A DNA stretch of 20,339 bases from Holophagales bacterium UBA5704 (GCA_002420005.1 DIHE01000049.1:47466-67804); one strand, 5' to 3'; shown: positions 1 to 8,156, counted from the stretch's first letter. Made by a program: numbers and translations. The notes: generated from the sequence alone by a model not told the origin.

Positions 1-2207
1 AGCGGCGTGTAGTCGTCGAGCACGTAGACACCGCGGCCGAAGGTGGCGCCCACCAGGTCGTTGTCGCGCCGGTGCAGCTTGACGTCGCGGAACGGGATCG
101 TCGGCAGCCCTCCCAGCTTGAGCCAGTGGGCTCCGCGGTCAGGACTGACGAAGAGGCCGCGCTCCGTACCGGCGAAGAACAGATCGGGCTGGAGGTGATC
201 CTGCTGCAGCGCCCAGACGATCGCCCCGGGTGGCAGGTCCCCCGCCATCGAGCGCCAGGTGCGGCCGAGGTCGGTGCTCTCGAAGAGGTACGGGGTGAAG
301 TCGCCGGTCTTGTGGTTGTCGGCGGCCACGTAAAGGGTGTCGGCGTCGTGGAGCGACATCTCGACGTCGTTGACGAAGGAGAGCGCCGGCAGGGGGAGCG
401 CCGTCGTGCGGCGCCAGCTCCGGCCGCCGTCGGTCGTGACTTGCACCAGGCCGTCGTCGGTGCCGACCGTCAGCGTTCCTTCCCGGAGGGGCGACTCCGA
501 GATCGCCGTGGTGGTGGCGTACTTCGACATCGCACCGTTGTCGTGCAGCGCGTCGACGCTCCAGACCCGGCCGAAGAACTTCTGCTCGTAGCGGTTGCGC
601 CCGTCCGTCAGGTCGCCGCTGATCGGGGTCCAGGAGTCGCCCCGGTCGTCGCTCTGCCAGACCCGCTGGGAGCCGTAGTAGATCCGGTCGGGGCGGTGAG
701 GGCTCACCAGCAGCGGCGCGTCCCAGTTCCAGCGCTCCGGCGCGTCCCCCTCGGCGGGCTGGGGGCGGATCATCAGCGCCTCCTCGTTCCGCCGGTCTCT
801 GCGGTAGAGCATCCCCTCCTGCCACATCAGATAGAGGAGGTCCGGGTCGCGCGGGTCGAAGGCGACGCCGTAGCCGTCGGCGCCGAGCGGCACATACCAG
901 TCCTGGTTGCGGATGCCGTCCATGTTGAGGGTGCGCGATGGACCGTGCAGGGTGCCCTGGTCCTGCAGCCCGATCAGGACGTCGAAGAACGGCTCGCGGT
1001 TGCTGAGCGCCACCTTGTAGATCTGCGGCACCGGCAGGTTCGGGAAGTGCCGGAAGGTCCGCCCCTCGTCGAAGGTCTCGTACAGCCCGGCGTCGGTGCC
1101 CACCAGGAGGTGGTCACCGTTGGCCGGGTCGATCCACAGGGCATGGTTGTCGCTGTGCTTGTCGTGGCCGGTCTCGAGGGTCTCCATCGTCGCGCCGCCG
1201 TTTCTGGTGACATGGAGGAAGACGTCCATCTGGTAGACCCGGTCGGCGTCGAGGGGCGAGGCCTCGAGCTCCTGGTAATAGTGGGGGCCGGTGCCGCCGG
1301 AGATGTAGTCGTTCTGCCTCTCCCAGCTCTCGCCCCGGTCGCGTGAGCGGTAGAAGCCGCGCTCCTCTTCGCCGGCTTCGATGGTGGCATAGACCCGGGC
1401 GGGGTCGGCGGGGGTGACGGCGAGGCCGATCTTCCCCATGTCTCCGCCCGGCAGGCCGGTCTTCAGTCGGCGCCAGGTCTTGCCGTTGTCGACGGACTTC
1501 CAGAGCCCCGAGCCGGGGCCTCCGGCGAGAAATCCCCAGACGTGGCGGCGGCGCTGGTAGGCGGCGGCATAGACGATGTCCGGATTGGAAGGATCGAATT
1601 CGAGGTCGGTGACGCCGGTGTTCTCGTCGATCTGGAGCACCGGGGTCCAGGTGGTGCCGCCGTCGGTGGAGCGGTAGACGCCGCGCTCCCCGCCCGCGGC
1701 CCAGAGCGGTCCCTCGGCGGCGACGAGAATCCGGTTGCCGTCGCGCGGGTCGATCAGGATGCGGCCGATGTGCTCCGAGCGGGGCAGGCCCATCCGCTGC
1801 CAGGTCCGGCCGGCGTCGCGGCTGCGGTAGACGCCGTCTCCCCAGCCGACATGGCGCCCGCTGACGTTCTCGCCGGTGCCGACCCAGACCACGTCGGGGT
1901 TGGTGGGGTCGAGCGTGATCTCGCCGATCGAGTACGAGGTCTGGTCATCGAAGAGGGGCGTCCAGGTGGTGCCGGCGTTGGTGGTCTTCCAGACTCCGCC
2001 GGAGCCCACGGCCACGTACCAGGTGCCCGGTGCGGTGGGATGGACCGCGATGTCGGCGATGCGACCGCTCATCAGGCTGGGGCCGATGCTGCGGAAAGGC
2101 AGCGCGGCGGCGGCCTGGGCCGCCGCGGAGGCGGAGGGAGAGCCGGCGGCCTGGACGCCGCAGGGGATCGTTACGACGGCGAGAAGGGCGAGGAGGAGTT
2201 TGCGCAT
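1..2207 (-). CDS. Exported Asp-box / VPS10-like beta-propeller protein, C-terminus outside window
   Basis: The frame reads from an ATG at 2207 to the left edge without a stop, giving 735 codons here. The start MRKLLLALLAVVTIPCGVQA is a clear signal peptide, so the protein is exported. After it come about ten Asp-box (BNR) motifs of the form S/T-x-D/N-x-G-x-T/S-W/F, for example KTTNAGTTW, RSTDGGTTW, KSVDNGKTW and ESTDLGRTW, each at a predicted beta-propeller blade turn. The frame ends at FGRGVYVLDDYTPL, a motif that in this family precedes a C-terminal region of a few hundred residues; full members are about 1000-1100 aa. Such proteins are annotated as VPS10/sortilin-like or 'glycosyl hydrolase' proteins, but Asp boxes are structural and catalysis is unproven. 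It diverges from the TPR lipoprotein gene. Family assignment is firm; substrate unknown. Confidence 0.9.
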   Translation of the reverse strand, partial: MRKLLLALLAVVTIPCGVQAAGSPSASAAAQAAAALPFRSIGPSLMSGRIADIAVHPTAPGTWYVAVGSGGVWKTTNAGTTWTPLFDDQTSYSIGEITLDPTNPDVVWVGTGENVSGRHVGWGDGVYRSRDAGRTWQRMGLPRSEHIGRILIDPRDGNRILVAAEGPLWAAGGERGVYRSTDGGTTWTPVLQIDENTGVTDLEFDPSNPDIVYAAAYQRRRHVWGFLAGGPGSGLWKSVDNGKTWRRLKTGLPGGDMGKIGLAVTPADPARVYATIEAGEEERGFYRSRDRGESWERQNDYISGGTGPHYYQELEASPLDADRVYQMDVFLHVTRNGGATMETLETGHDKHSDNHALWIDPANGDHLLVGTDAGLYETFDEGRTFRHFPNLPVPQIYKVALSNREPFFDVLIGLQDQGTLHGPSRTLNMDGIRNQDWYVPLGADGYGVAFDPRDPDLLYLMWQEGMLYRRDRRNEEALMIRPQPAEGDAPERWNWDAPLLVSPHRPDRIYYGSQRVWQSDDRGDSWTPISGDLTDGRNRYEQKFFGRVWSVDALHDNGAMSKYATTTAISESPLREGTLTVGTDDGLVQVTTDGGRSWRRTTALPLPALSFVNDVEMSLHDADTLYVAADNHKTGDFTPYLFESTDLGRTWRSMAGDLPPGAIVWALQQDHLQPDLFFAGTERGLFVSPDRGAHWLKLGGLPTIPFRDVKLHRRDNDLVGATFGRGVYVLDDYTP

Positions 2208-2293
2208 GGGCTGGCCTCAGTTGGAAATCTCGGTTCGCGGCAACGATACCGCACACGGCAGGCGACGAGGACGCGCTACACTTTCCCCGCCCT
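2208..2293. promoter_or_regulatory. Divergent promoter region between propeller gene and plus operon
   Basis: This 86-base gap separates two divergent start codons and must carry both promoters unless they lie inside the genes. On the plus strand TACACT at 2277-2282 resembles a -10 box and lies only 11 bases before the ATG at 2294, with no Shine-Dalgarno sequence in between. A leaderless or very short-leader transcript is therefore possible. No good -35 hexamer is visible on either strand, so the promoter call is weak. Confidence 0.3.
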
Positions 2294-3259
2294 ATGCGAC
2301 TGAGCCTCCTCCTCGCCGCCCTCGCCCTGACCGCCTGCTTGCGGCCGGCGGCACCTCCGCCCGTGGCCCCGCCTCCGCTGGAGGACGTCGAGGCGATCTC
2401 GCTGTTCGGCGAGCCGCTGGTCGCTCCTCCCCTCGCCGATGCGGTGCGGGTCGATCGCGAGGCGAAACGGGCCGCGGCATTGGCGGAGGTGGCGGCGCGG
2501 CCGGACGATCCGGAGGCACTGATCTGGCTCGGCCGGCGCACCGCGTACCTGGGGCGCTACCGCGAGGCGATCGAGATCTTCTCGCGCGGCATCGCCCGTT
2601 TCCCGGACGACGTCCGCTTCCTGCGCCACCGGGGCCACCGCTACCTCACCATCCGCCGCTTCGACCTCGCCGAGGCCGATCTGGCGGAGGCGGCCCGGCG
2701 GATCGACGGCCGCCCCGACGAGGTCGAGCCCGACGGCCTGCCGAACGCCGCGGGCATCCCCACCAGCACGCTGCAGTCCAACATCTGGTATCACCTCGGG
2801 CTCGTCCGCTACGTGCAGGGGGACTTCGAGCGCGCGCTGGACGCCTGGCGCGCCTGCCTGGAGGTGGCGAAGAATCCGGACATGGACGTGGCCACCCGCC
2901 AGTGGCTGTACCTGACGCTGCGCCGCCTCGCCCGCGACGCCGAGGCCGCCGAGGTGCTGGCGCCGGTTCGTTTCGACTTGAACATCCTGGAAAACCACGC
3001 CTACCACAAGCTCCTCCTGATGGAGCGCGGCGAGATCCCCGCCGCCTCGCTGCTGGCGGCGCAGGGGGCCGGCGATCTCGATCCGGCGACGCTGGGGTAC
3101 GGGATCGGCGCCTGGTCGCTCGTTCAGGGGGACAGCGAGGAGGCGCTGCGGATGTTCCGGCACGTCGTCGAGACCGGTCCCTGGAGCGCCTTCGGGGCGA
3201 TCGCCGCCGAGGCGGACCTGCACCGGCTTCAGCCGCAACGAGGAGAGAACCCGCGATGA
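2294..3259 (+). CDS. TPR-repeat lipoprotein
   Basis: A 321-aa exported lipoprotein. The first 15 residues (MRLSLLLAALALTAC) form a type II signal peptide with canonical lipobox LTAC, so Cys15 is the predicted lipidated residue. A Pro-rich linker (about 17-28) follows. Helical repeats with TPR character run from about 73 to 140 (ALIWLGRRTAYLGRYREAIE, then an RHRGHRYLTIRRFDLAEADL segment) and again around 163-196 (WYHLGLVRYVQGDFERALDA), with more degenerate repeats to the end. TPR domains bind other proteins; the partner is unknown. The start was chosen for the lipobox; longer upstream frames would destroy it. It is the first gene of a five-gene plus operon, and its TGA overlaps the next ATG by four bases (ATGA), implying translational coupling. 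Confidence 0.87.
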   Translation: MRLSLLLAALALTACLRPAAPPPVAPPPLEDVEAISLFGEPLVAPPLADAVRVDREAKRAAALAEVAARPDDPEALIWLGRRTAYLGRYREAIEIFSRGIARFPDDVRFLRHRGHRYLTIRRFDLAEADLAEAARRIDGRPDEVEPDGLPNAAGIPTSTLQSNIWYHLGLVRYVQGDFERALDAWRACLEVAKNPDMDVATRQWLYLTLRRLARDAEAAEVLAPVRFDLNILENHAYHKLLLMERGEIPAASLLAAQGAGDLDPATLGYGIGAWSLVQGDSEEALRMFRHVVETGPWSAFGAIAAEADLHRLQPQRGENPR

Positions 3260-4071
3260 CCTGGACTCCCGAGGACGTGACGCTGCGCTCGTTCGACCGC
3301 TCGGACGACTACCACGCCTGCGCCGAGCTGCAGAGAGACATCTGGGGGCGCGACTTTTCGGACGTCGTGCCGTCCAGCATCCTCAAGATCAGCCAGAAGG
3401 TCGGCGGTGTTTCCGCCGGAGCCTTCGCGCCGGACGGCCGGCTGCTCGCCTTCGTCTGGGGTCTGACCGGCGTGCGCCACGGCCGCCCGTTCCATTGGTC
3501 GCACATGCTGGGCGTCCACCCGGAGGCGCGCGACCTGCGCCTCGGCACCCGCTTGAAGCTCTTGCAGCGCGATCTGCTCCTCCCCCTGGGGATCGAGGAG
3601 GTGGAATGGACCTACGATCCGCTGGAGGCGCGCAATGCGCACCTGAACCTGAACCATCTCGGTGCCGAGGTCGTGGAGTACGTGGAGGACATGTACGCCG
3701 GGGAGATGGGGAGCGACCTCGCCGAGGGCATCGGCACCGACCGCTTCATCGCCCGCTGGCGGATCGCGAGCGACCGCGTGGCCGCGATCCTCGCCGGCAC
3801 CGCGCAGCCCTGCAATCCCGCCGCCTTCGCCGGCGCGCCGATCCTCGGCCTGGCCGCGGCGGACGAGAAGACCCCGCTGCCCGACGCGCCGCGGGTGCGG
3901 GTGGAGATCCCGGCGAGCATCCAGGCGGTCAAGGCCGAGCGGCCCGACGAGGCGCCGCTCTGGCGGCAATCCACCCGCCGGGCCGTCCAGCACTATTTTG
4001 CGCGCGGCTACCGGGTGACCGCCTACCTGCGCGAGGGCGACCTCCGCTTCTATGGACTGGAGAGATTCTGA
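3256..4071 (+). CDS. GNAT-family acyltransferase (COG3375 type), probable amino-acid N-succinyl/acetyltransferase
   Basis: A 271-aa cytoplasmic protein with no signal peptide. The N-terminal part (about 8-150) is a GNAT fold: ACAELQRDIWG at 21-31, a hydrophobic strand GRLLAFVWGL, HMLGVHPEARDLRLGTRLK at about 83-101 containing the acyl-CoA pyrophosphate-binding R-x-x-G-x-R-like loop, and then VEWTYDPLEARNAHLNLNHLGA at about 116-137. The last segment is typical of COG3375, a GNAT group often beside N-succinylamino acid racemase genes. The C-terminal 100 residues form an extra domain. It overlaps both neighbours (four bases upstream, one base downstream), so production with the racemase is coupled. 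In characterised racemase operons such as that of Geobacillus, the GNAT partner N-succinylates D-amino acids; that role here is inferred from context. Confidence 0.87.
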   Translation: MTWTPEDVTLRSFDRSDDYHACAELQRDIWGRDFSDVVPSSILKISQKVGGVSAGAFAPDGRLLAFVWGLTGVRHGRPFHWSHMLGVHPEARDLRLGTRLKLLQRDLLLPLGIEEVEWTYDPLEARNAHLNLNHLGAEVVEYVEDMYAGEMGSDLAEGIGTDRFIARWRIASDRVAAILAGTAQPCNPAAFAGAPILGLAAADEKTPLPDAPRVRVEIPASIQAVKAERPDEAPLWRQSTRRAVQHYFARGYRVTAYLREGDLRFYGLERF

Positions 4072-5195
4072 TGTTGCAGATCCGGAGCATCGTCCTGCGC
4101 GAGGTCGCGCTCACCTTGAAGGAGCCGTTTCAGATCTCTTCGGGGACGCAGAGCCATCGCCGCATCCCGCTCGTCCAGGTGACCGACGTGGATGGCGCGG
4201 TGGGCTGGGGGGAGTGCACCACGGGGGAGTTTCCCAACTACAGCCCGGAGACGATCGACACCGCCTGGCTGGCGATCCGCCAATGGGTGGCGCCGCGGGT
4301 GCTGGGTCGGGTGTTCGCGGGTCCCGAGGAGATCTTCCCGGTGCTCGACGAGGACTTCCGCGGCCACAACATGGCCAAGGCGGCGGTCGAGATGGCCTGC
4401 TGGGAGCTCGCCGCGCGGAAAGAGGGGATCTCCCTCTCCCGCAAGCTCGGCGGCACCCGCGACGCGATCGCGGTCGGGATCTCCCTGGGCATCCAGAAGG
4501 ACCCCGCGACGCTGGTCGAGAAGGTGCGTGCGGCGGTGGAGCGCGGATACCGCAAGGTGAAGATCAAGATCAAGCCGGGAGCCGACGTGCCGTATCTCGC
4601 CGCCGTCCGCGAGGCCCTCGGACCCGAAGCGCCGCTGATGGCCGACGCCAACAACGCCTACACACTGGACGATCTCGACGTCCTGCGGCAGCTCGACGCC
4701 TTCGGGCTGATCATGATCGAGCAGCCGCTCGACTGGGAGGATCTGCTGCGCCACGTGCAGTTGCAGAAGGAGATGAAGACCCCCATCTGCCTCGACGAGT
4801 CGATCACCAGCCCCGATCGCGCCGAGGACATGATCGCGCTCGGCGCCGGCCGCATCGTCAACATCAAGGCCGGCCGCGTCGGCGGTCTCCGGCAGTCGCT
4901 CAAGATCCACGACATCTGCCAACGCCACGGCGTCCCCGTCTGGTGCGGCGGCATGCTGGAGAGCGGCGTCGGCCGGGCGCACAACGTGGCCCTGGCCTCG
5001 CTGCCGAACTTCACCCTGCCGGGGGACACCTCGCCCTCCGAGCGCTACTGGGAGAAGGACATCGTGCTCCCGGAGTGGACGATGGACCGGGAAGGGAGGA
5101 TGCAGGTGCCGGTGGACCGCCCGGGCATGGGCGTCGAGGTGGATCTGAACCGGGTGGAGGACCTCACGGTGCGGCGGGAGGAGATGGGGGTGTAG
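4071..5195 (+). CDS. N-succinylamino acid racemase / o-succinylbenzoate synthase (enolase superfamily)
   Basis: A 374-aa enzyme of the MLE/OSBS subgroup of the enolase superfamily, at full family length. Catalytic residues are all visible: the K-x-K acid/base pair in KVKIKIKPG (Lys164, Lys166), Mg2+ ligands Asp192 (ADANNAY), Glu217 (IEQPL) and Asp242 (LDES), and the opposing Lys266 (NIKAGRVGG). The N-terminal capping domain carries the 20s loop (FQISSGTQSHR). These enzymes either dehydrate SHCHC in menaquinone synthesis or racemise N-succinylamino acids, and many do both. Coupling to a COG3375 GNAT gene and the absence of other men genes nearby favour the racemase role. The ATG overlaps the GNAT stop by one base (TGATG). 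The desuccinylase that would complete a D- to L-amino-acid pathway is not in the window. Fold and active site are certain; the physiological reaction is inferred. Confidence 0.93.
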   Translation: MLQIRSIVLREVALTLKEPFQISSGTQSHRRIPLVQVTDVDGAVGWGECTTGEFPNYSPETIDTAWLAIRQWVAPRVLGRVFAGPEEIFPVLDEDFRGHNMAKAAVEMACWELAARKEGISLSRKLGGTRDAIAVGISLGIQKDPATLVEKVRAAVERGYRKVKIKIKPGADVPYLAAVREALGPEAPLMADANNAYTLDDLDVLRQLDAFGLIMIEQPLDWEDLLRHVQLQKEMKTPICLDESITSPDRAEDMIALGAGRIVNIKAGRVGGLRQSLKIHDICQRHGVPVWCGGMLESGVGRAHNVALASLPNFTLPGDTSPSERYWEKDIVLPEWTMDREGRMQVPVDRPGMGVEVDLNRVEDLTVRREEMGV

Positions 5196-5201
5196 AGCGC
5201 C

Positions 5202-5573
5202 ATGCTCTACCGCCTCCTCGCCGACGCCGTCGTCCTCGTTCATTTCGCCTTCGTGCTGTTCGTGGTGCTCGGGGGTCTGCTCGCCTTGCGGTGGCGGCGG
5301 GCCGCCTGGTTCCATCTCCCCGCCGTTGTCTGGGGTTCCGGCATCGAATTCGCGGCCGGCATCTGCCCTCTCACCCCTCTGGAGAACCACTGGCGGCGGC
5401 TCGGTGGCGAAGCCGGCTACCGCGGCGGCTTCGTCGAGCACTACGTCCTGCCGGCCCTCTATCCCGAGGGGCTGACGGGTGAGGTGCAACTTGCCCTGGG
5501 AACGTTCGTACTTCTGCTGAACCTGGTGGTGTACGCCATCGTGTGGCGGCGCTTTCGAACATCCAAGGACTGA
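5202..5573 (+). CDS. DUF2784 family small membrane protein
   Basis: A 123-aa integral membrane protein with three hydrophobic segments: an N-terminal helix (LLADAVVLVHFAFVLFVVLG), a second around WFHLPAVVWGSGIEFAAGIC, and a C-terminal helix (LALGTFVLLLNLVVYAIVW) followed by basic residues. The central CPLTPLENHWR motif and the early His-x-x-Phe are hallmarks of DUF2784. The family's function is not known. It starts six bases after the racemase stop and ends four bases before the DUF5916 gene, so it is a middle gene of the plus operon. Confidence 0.9.
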   Translation: MLYRLLADAVVLVHFAFVLFVVLGGLLALRWRRAAWFHLPAVVWGSGIEFAAGICPLTPLENHWRRLGGEAGYRGGFVEHYVLPALYPEGLTGEVQLALGTFVLLLNLVVYAIVWRRFRTSKD

Positions 5574-5577
5574 CTCC

Positions 5578-7800
5578 ATGATGAAGACCAACCTGCCGAG
5601 GACCCTCGGGGTTCTCCTGGCCCTCGCGCTGCCCGCTGTGGCCGCCTCGCAGCCGCAACGTTTCGAGATCACCCGTGCCGCCTCGCCGGTCCAGGTCGAC
5701 GCCCTGCTGGACGAGCCGGCCTGGCAGCAGGCCACGGTGATTCCGGTCGACCACCAGTGGTTCCCGAACGACACCGAGGCTGCGCCGGTCCAGACCACGG
5801 CTCTCGTCACCTATGACGACGAGCGGCTGTACATCGCCTTCCGCGCCGCCGACCCGGACCCGTCCTTGATCCGCGCCCGCTATGCCGACCGCGACGAGCC
5901 GACCGATGACGACACCGTCGGGTTCATGATCGATCCCTTCCACGACGGCCGCCGGGGCTTCCAGTTCCGCATCAATCCCCTGGGCGTGCAGATGGACGCG
6001 GTCAACTCGGACGTCGAAGGGAGCGAAGACTTCTCCTGGGACGCCATCTGGGAGTCCGCCGGGCGGATCACCGCGGAAGGCTACGTCGTCGAGGTGGCCC
6101 TGCCCTTCCGCCAGCTCCGCTTTCCGGCCGGCGACGCGGTACAGACCTGGGGCTTCATGGCGACGCGCGACTGGCCGCGGTCGCTGCGCCACCGCATGCG
6201 CTCGTTCGTCATGGATCTGAACCGCAACTGCCTGATCTGCCAGTTCTCCGAGCTCACCGGGCTCGAGAAGATGCAGACCGGGCGCAATCTGGAGATCACG
6301 CCGACCCTGACCGGGCATCGTTCGGAAGAGCGCCAGGGCTATCCCGACGGCCGGTTCGAGTCCACCGGCGACGACCTGGAGCCCGGCCTCTCCGCCCGCT
6401 GGGGGGTGACGCCGAACATTGCGCTGAACCTCGCGGTGAACCCCGACTTCTCGCAGGTGGAGGCCGACTCGGCGCAGCTCGACGTCAACGAGCGCTTCGC
6501 CCTGTTCTTTCCGGAGAAGCGACCGTTCTTCCTCGAAGGAGCGGACTTCTTCGAGACGCCGATCAACCTGGTGTTCACCCGCACGGTGGCCGATCCGGTG
6601 GCCGGGCTCAAGGTGACGGGCAAGCAGGGAGTCCATGCCTTCGGCGCGTTCTTCGCCGAAGACCGGATCAACAACCTGATCCTCCCCGGCAGCCAGTCCG
6701 CGCGCCTCGCCTCGATCGACCAGGACGTGACCAGCGGCACGCTGCGCTACCGCCGGGACCTGGGAGCGACCTCGAACCTGGGCGTCCTCTGGGCGGGCCG
6801 GGAGGCCGACGGTTATTTCAACCATGTGGCGGGGATCGACGGGGTCTATCGCATCACGGACAGCGACTCCGTGCGCTACCAGGCAGTGGGCTCGACCACC
6901 CGCTACCCGGACGCCTTCGCCCGTGCCCGCCGGCAGCCCGTGGGGAGCTTCGACGGCTTCACCGGCGGCGTGTCGTACCACCACGAGGACCGCGACTGGA
7001 CCTGGCACGTCGATGCCCAGGAGATCGGGCCGGACTTCCGGGCCGACAGCGGCTTCGCCGACCGGGTCGGCGTGCGCACCGTCGGCGGCTATCTGGAGCG
7101 GCAGCTCCGGGGCGGGCCGGGGGCCTGGTACTCGAACCTCTCGTTCTATCTGGGAGCCGATGGCACCGAGGAGGTCGACGGTGCCTTCAACGAATGGGGG
7201 ACGGACCTCGTGGCAACCTACAGAGGCCCCCGCCAGAGTGAGGTGCGCGTCGCCTTCGCGCCGAATCAGGAGCATTTCCAGGGGGTGACGTACCACAACA
7301 CCCGCCAGAGCGTCTTCGGCTCGTTCCAGCCTTTCGGAGGCTCGACGGTGTCGCTGCAGGTGCGGTGGGGAGAGGACATCGACGTCGCCAACAGCCGCGC
7401 GGGGGACTACGTCATGCTCACCCCGAGCGTCGATCTCCGGCTGGGCCGTCACCTCCAGGGAAACCTGAGCTGGATCCACCAGACCTTCGACGTCCACGGT
7501 GGCCGCCTGTTCACCGTGGACCTCGCCCAGTCACGCATGCTCTACCACTTCAACTCCCGGACCTTCCTGCGCGCCATCTTTCAATATGAATGGCTGGAGC
7601 GCGACCCTCGGCTGTACCGCGATCCGGTCGAGGCGGAAACCGAGGACCTGCTGACCCAGTTCCTCTTTTCCTACCGGCTCAACGCGCAGACGGTCTTCCT
7701 GCTCGGCTACTCCGACAGCCGCCTGGGCGTCGAGCCGGTCGATCTCACCCAGACCGGGCGGACGGTGTTCTTGAAGATCGGCTACGCGTTTCTGCTTTGA
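5578..7800 (+). CDS. DUF5916 protein with N-terminal CBM9-like domain and outer-membrane beta-barrel
   Basis: A 740-aa exported protein. Residues 1-23 form a signal peptide (basic MMKTNLPR, then a Leu/Ala core ending near AVAAS). Residues about 28-215 resemble the CBM9-like/DOMON-type beta-sandwich found at the start of this family (ALLDEPAWQQATV near 42-54, YDDERLYIAFRAADPD near 79-94). From about 235 to the end it is strand-rich with alternating hydrophobic residues. The DUF5916 signature lies at about 287-322: VNPDFSQVEADSAQLDVN, then RFALFFPEKRPFFLEG. The C-terminus FLKIGYAFLL fits a final barrel strand. Two adjacent ATGs occur at 5578 and 5581, and AAGGA lies just upstream. It is the last gene of the plus operon. 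The ligand is unknown; carbohydrate binding is suggested only by the N-terminal fold. Confidence 0.9.
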   Translation: MMKTNLPRTLGVLLALALPAVAASQPQRFEITRAASPVQVDALLDEPAWQQATVIPVDHQWFPNDTEAAPVQTTALVTYDDERLYIAFRAADPDPSLIRARYADRDEPTDDDTVGFMIDPFHDGRRGFQFRINPLGVQMDAVNSDVEGSEDFSWDAIWESAGRITAEGYVVEVALPFRQLRFPAGDAVQTWGFMATRDWPRSLRHRMRSFVMDLNRNCLICQFSELTGLEKMQTGRNLEITPTLTGHRSEERQGYPDGRFESTGDDLEPGLSARWGVTPNIALNLAVNPDFSQVEADSAQLDVNERFALFFPEKRPFFLEGADFFETPINLVFTRTVADPVAGLKVTGKQGVHAFGAFFAEDRINNLILPGSQSARLASIDQDVTSGTLRYRRDLGATSNLGVLWAGREADGYFNHVAGIDGVYRITDSDSVRYQAVGSTTRYPDAFARARRQPVGSFDGFTGGVSYHHEDRDWTWHVDAQEIGPDFRADSGFADRVGVRTVGGYLERQLRGGPGAWYSNLSFYLGADGTEEVDGAFNEWGTDLVATYRGPRQSEVRVAFAPNQEHFQGVTYHNTRQSVFGSFQPFGGSTVSLQVRWGEDIDVANSRAGDYVMLTPSVDLRLGRHLQGNLSWIHQTFDVHGGRLFTVDLAQSRMLYHFNSRTFLRAIFQYEWLERDPRLYRDPVEAETEDLLTQFLFSYRLNAQTVFLLGYSDSRLGVEPVDLTQTGRTVFLKIGYAFLL

Positions 7801-7812
7801 GCGGGAGGCTGG

Positions 7813-7824
7813 CCGAGGCGCTTC
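7813..7824 (+). repeat. Left copy of 12-bp direct repeat flanking the array
   Basis: CCGAGGCGCTTC lies 12 bases after the DUF5916 stop codon and occurs identically at 8201-8212. Together the copies bracket the palindromic array. They could be a target-site duplication or a recombination footprint, or chance. Confidence 0.6.
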
Positions 7825-7831
7825 CTCCAAG

Positions 7832-8125
7832 GTAGGAGCGGCTGCACCCGCGGGTGCAACGACTGCACCCTCGGTAGGAACGGCTGCACCCACGGGTGCA
7901 GTGGCTGCACCCACGGTAGGAGTGACTGCACCCGCGGGTGCAGTCACTGCACCGCCGGTAGGAATGCCTGCACCTCGGGGTGCAGTCACTGCACCCGCCG
8001 TAGGAGCGGCTGCACCCATGGGTGCAGGCCCTGCACCCATGGTAGGAGTGACTGCACCCGCGGGTGCAACGCCTGCACCGCCGGTAGGAACGCCTGCACC
8101 CGCGGTAGGAGTGGCTGCACCCGCT
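7832..8125. repeat. GTAGGA-headed palindromic tandem array, 42-bp period (14 x 21 bp)
   Basis: Fourteen contiguous 21-bp units fill exactly 294 bases. Two types alternate: type A begins GTAGGA and type B begins GGTGCA, and both continue with about four variable bases and CTGCACC. GTAGGA occurs at 7832, 7874, 7916, 7958, 8000, 8042 (spacing 42) and then 8084 and 8105 (spacing 21), so the order is (AB)x6 then A, A. TGCACC and GGTGCA alternate along the array, so it can fold into many overlapping hairpins. Perfect 16-bp palindromes lie at 7843-7858, 8011-8026 and 8053-8068, and a perfect 26-bp palindrome at 7922-7947. A GTAG(GAG) head before a palindrome resembles REP elements served by RAYT transposases. 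It sits between two convergent genes, the usual place for REPs. Confidence 0.9.
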
Positions 8126-8156
8126 GGATGGAGCCGGGCCATCTCGACCCAGCGGA

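Noticed and set aside
4071..5195. Firm naming as menC
   Set aside because: Active-site residues do not separate o-succinylbenzoate synthase from N-succinylamino acid racemase, and context favours the latter.
4050..7497. Long minus-strand open frames (up to about 700 codons) opposite the racemase and DUF5916 genes
   Set aside because: The plus-strand products match known families with catalytic and signature motifs. The antisense frames have Arg/Gly/His-rich, motif-free translations typical of GC-rich shadow frames.
7832..8125. CRISPR array
   Set aside because: The units are contiguous 21/42-bp repeats with no unique spacers and no cas genes nearby.
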